In this document: in pieces, positions 62,406 through 64,000 of the stretch
Layout of the letters: each line of letters begins with the position of its first letter
Numbering within the stretch: position 1 is the first letter of the stretch
From: CALCTE01 sp045585835
Lineage (GTDB): Bacteria; Bacillota; Clostridia; Oscillospirales; CAG-272
Direction of reading: 5' to 3'
Assembly: GCA_045585835.1 (NCBI GenBank)
Contig: JAZMZG010000013.1
Span: 151,801-215,800 of the forward strand
DNA: 64,000 nucleotides
Program-made: the position numbers and the translations under genes
The notes under the pieces: generated by a model
Database searches by the model: none
Seen by the model: the letters and a program-made list of their open reading frames with translations, nothing else
What the model was told of the DNA's origin: nothing

Positions 62406-63281
62406 ATGAAAATCAATGCTCGTCTTGCCGTTATCGGCGGTGATTACAGAATGTTATCCTGTGCCAAATTTCTCTCAAAATTAGGATACGACGTTTCTGT
62501 ATTCGGCTATGAAAAATATAACGGTAAACTCGAAAATATAAATACATCAATGAATTTATCCGAGTGCATAGAACGCTCCGATATAATTATATTGCCCCTT
62601 CCCTATACTGATTCAGAGGGTTATATAAAAAGTGCGTATTCAAATACAAAAATAACGCCATCGCAGGTCATAAGCTTATGCAAAAGCAGGAATACGATCT
62701 TAGGAGGTTGCCTTAAAGAAGAGTTTATAAGCAAGTGCCGCACTTTAGGTATAGCAACGGCAGATTACTACGAAAGAGAAGAATTGAAGGTCCTCAACGC
62801 TATCCCAACCGCCGAGGGCGCTATAGCAATTGCTATTCTAGAAACCGATATAACCCTACACGAATGTGATTGTGCAGTTTTATCATTCGGATGCGTAGGA
62901 AGAGCTACAGCGAGAGCTTTAAACGGTCTTGGTGCCAAAGTCACATTAGTTGCAAGAAGTGCGACCGCTTTATCTAAAGCAGCGAGCTTAGGATACCAAG
63001 CAGTCCATATTTCCGATATTTCTGCAGCTCTTAAAGGAAAGAAGTTGATATTTAACGCTATACCCGAAAAAATAATCACAGAAGATATCATATTTAATCT
63101 CGATAAAGACGCTATTATTATCGATCTCGCTTCAAAACCGGGAGGAGTGGATACTAAAGAAGCGGAAAAACACGGTATTCGTGTCATCTCGGCGCTTTCA
63201 TTACCGAGTAAATACGCTCCCGTTACCGCAGGTAAATATCTTGCAAAAACCGTAGATCACATTTTGAAAGGAGTTGAATGA
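62406..63281 (+). CDS. dpaA: Dipicolinate synthase subunit A (SpoVFA)
   Basis: With DpaB makes dipicolinic acid from dihydrodipicolinate in the mother cell; dipicolinate dehydrates the spore core. 291 residues start ARLAVIGGDYRMLSCAKFL with a Rossmann motif. A second nucleotide-binding region AVLSFGCVGRATARALNGLG and DLASKPGGVD match SpoVFA. The ATG at 62406 follows AAAGGAAACC; a longer frame from 62370 is less supported. Upstream GCATATTATG (62356-62365) resembles the -10 of late sporulation sigma factors, but its -35 is not convincing. Confidence 0.94.
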   Translation: MKINARLAVIGGDYRMLSCAKFLSKLGYDVSVFGYEKYNGKLENINTSMNLSECIERSDIIILPLPYTDSEGYIKSAYSNTKITPSQVISLCKSRNTILGGCLKEEFISKCRTLGIATADYYEREELKVLNAIPTAEGAIAIAILETDITLHECDCAVLSFGCVGRATARALNGLGAKVTLVARSATALSKAASLGYQAVHISDISAALKGKKLIFNAIPEKIITEDIIFNLDKDAIIIDLASKPGGVDTKEAEKHGIRVISALSLPSKYAPVTAGKYLAKTVDHILKGVE

Positions 63282-63282
63282 T

Positions 63283-63849
63283 ATGCTCGGATTTGCAATA
63301 TGCGGATCATTTTGTAACTTTAAAGATACATTACCGCTTATGTCAGATGCAAAGTCTAAATATAAAGAAATATTGCCTATTATGTCAATGAATGCGAGAA
63401 ATATCGATACACGATTTTTTAAAGCTGATGAATTTTATGAAAAAGTAACGGAAATTGCGGGTAGAGAAGCAATATGCAGTATAGCAGATGCCGAGCCTAT
63501 AGGTCCAAAGAAGCTTGTTGATATGATGGTCGTATGCCCTTGCACAGGCAACACGCTCTCAAAACTTGCTTACGGCATTACAGATACACCTGTAACAATG
63601 GCTGTGAAATCGCATCTTCGAAGCGGTGGAAAGTTACTCATTGCGCTATCAACAAATGATGCACTCTCGGGTTCATTCGAAGCAATAGCACGTATGAAAA
63701 ACAGAAAAAACGTATTTTTTGTGCCAATGTATCAGGATGACAGTGAAACAAAGCCTTCATCACTTACATTTGTAAAGCCGCTTTTTATATCAGCTCTTGA
63801 ACAAGCGTATGAGGGAAAACAACTGCAGCCAATGTTTACGCAAAAATAA
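63283..63849 (+). CDS. dpaB: Dipicolinate synthase subunit B (SpoVFB)
   Basis: Flavoprotein-like partner of DpaA, 188 residues. MLGFAICGSFCNFKD, then ADAEPIGPKKLVDMMVVCPC and TGNTLSKLAYGITDTPV show the flavoprotein (UbiX/Dfp-like) fold typical of SpoVFB. I chose the ATG at 63283, 9 bases after AAAGGAG; it starts 2 bases past the dpaA stop. In Bacillus asd and dapG follow; here an IS element begins 14 bases after the stop, so any later gene is displaced. Confidence 0.94.
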   Translation: MLGFAICGSFCNFKDTLPLMSDAKSKYKEILPIMSMNARNIDTRFFKADEFYEKVTEIAGREAICSIADAEPIGPKKLVDMMVVCPCTGNTLSKLAYGITDTPVTMAVKSHLRSGGKLLIALSTNDALSGSFEAIARMKNRKNVFFVPMYQDDSETKPSSLTFVKPLFISALEQAYEGKQLQPMFTQK

Positions 63850-63903
63850 AAGGGAGGAAGATTTGAAGTGAACCCCGTTTAGTTCACAAAAAAGAAAAAA
63901 GAC

Positions 63904-63941
63904 AAAACCTCTTATGGTATAATGGTACCATAGGAGGTTTT
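63904..63941 (+). promoter_or_regulatory. Hairpin that would hide the transposase ribosome site, with promoter in the loop
   Basis: Bases 63904-63919 pair with 63926-63941 over 16 positions (one G-U), loop TAATGG. The right arm includes TAGGAGG (63931-63937), the OrfA ribosome site. TATAAT at 63918-63923 would start a transcript near 63930, downstream of the left arm, so only the element's own RNA leaves the site open. Confidence 0.7.
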
Positions 63942-63945
63942 TGTT

Positions 63946-64000
63946 ATGGCTACAAAAGGACAAAAGTTTAAGAACTACACACAAGGAATCAAAGAAGAAA
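63946..64000 (+). CDS. Transposase OrfA, N-terminus only (cut by window edge)
   Basis: ATG at 63946 follows AGGAGG by 8 bases and reads MATKGQKFKNYTQGIKEE, matching the N-terminus of IS150-group OrfA helix-turn-helix proteins (MxKKGQKF...). The rest lies beyond the window. OrfA binds the IS ends and OrfAB is normally made by -1 frameshifting. Confidence 0.75.
   Translation, partial: MATKGQKFKNYTQGIKEE

Larger units (their letters stand above)
63864..64000 (+). mobile_element. Left end of an IS3-family (IS150-like) insertion sequence, cut by window edge
   Basis: The end begins TGAAGTGAACCCC (63864-63876), the TG...ACCCC-type terminus of the IS150 group. It is followed by the inverted repeat GTGAAC/GTTCAC (63868-63887), a promoter-like TATAAT, a hairpin and an OrfA start. 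The right end, target duplication and orfB lie outside the window. Confidence 0.8.

Noticed and set aside
1..64000. CRISPR array, rRNA operon, prophage or plasmid origin
   Set aside because: I looked for regular direct repeats with spacers, rRNA-like conserved stretches and phage structural genes and saw none.

Overview
The window looks like a piece of chromosome from a low-GC, Gram-positive, spore-forming anaerobe of the class Clostridia. The evidence is strong Shine-Dalgarno sites with frequent TTG/GTG starts, the plsX-rnc-smc-ftsY order, an SpoVFA/SpoVFB dipicolinate synthase pair, a PdaA-type cortex deacetylase, a T-box leader, an indolepyruvate:ferredoxin oxidoreductase and what looks like a Re-type citrate synthase. 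I see no rRNA, CRISPR array or prophage. One IS3-type insertion sequence enters at the right edge.

Layout. 1-12334 (minus): housekeeping run of SpoU methyltransferase, dprA, topA, trmFO, plsX, rnc, smc, ftsY and the start of rdgB, with many start/stop overlaps. 12484-16758 (plus): promoter, T-box leader, acyl/aryl-CoA ligase, iorA, iorB. 16779-25325: a LacI regulator, a cytidylate-kinase-like protein, DUF1015, recD2, PdaA-like deacetylase, VanZ-like protein and a beta-lactamase-fold hydrolase. 25361-40979 (minus): a 15.6-kb tightly packed run from gpsA down to a small unknown gene. It includes rnhA, mnmA, a D,D-carboxypeptidase homologue, folate cyclo-ligase, a CPBP protease, mltG with a broken N-terminal reading frame, U32 peptidase, cysteine desulfurase, Mrp, thiI, cinA, a GNAT and ftsK/spoIIIE. 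41136-42056: a PfkB-fold protein that lost its catalytic loop. 42107-47272 (minus): Re-citrate synthase, GntR regulator, aconitase and isocitrate dehydrogenase, i.e. acetyl-CoA plus oxaloacetate to 2-oxoglutarate. 47434: tRNA-Arg(ACG).

47871-60780 is the accessory and most unusual part. Two convergent sugar-related operons meet at a shared terminator. The plus operon holds two cytosolic ceramidase-fold proteins, a PocR-AraC regulator, GH127, GH1 and an EamA transporter. The minus operon holds a mannose-6-phosphate-isomerase-like protein fused to a degenerate P-loop domain, a PIG-L deacetylase remnant, an aldose-epimerase-like protein, an L-fucose/L-arabinose-isomerase-like protein and a D-lyxose isomerase. 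Neither operon has an evident functional sugar kinase or ABC/PTS importer, and both ceramidase-fold proteins lack the family's nucleophilic serine. The substrate is therefore probably not ceramide, and I consider this the best candidate for an undescribed catabolic system.

60951-63849: an AspT-type transporter and dpaAB. 63864-64000: the left end of an IS3-family element, whose 16-bp hairpin would hide the transposase ribosome-binding site in read-through transcripts.
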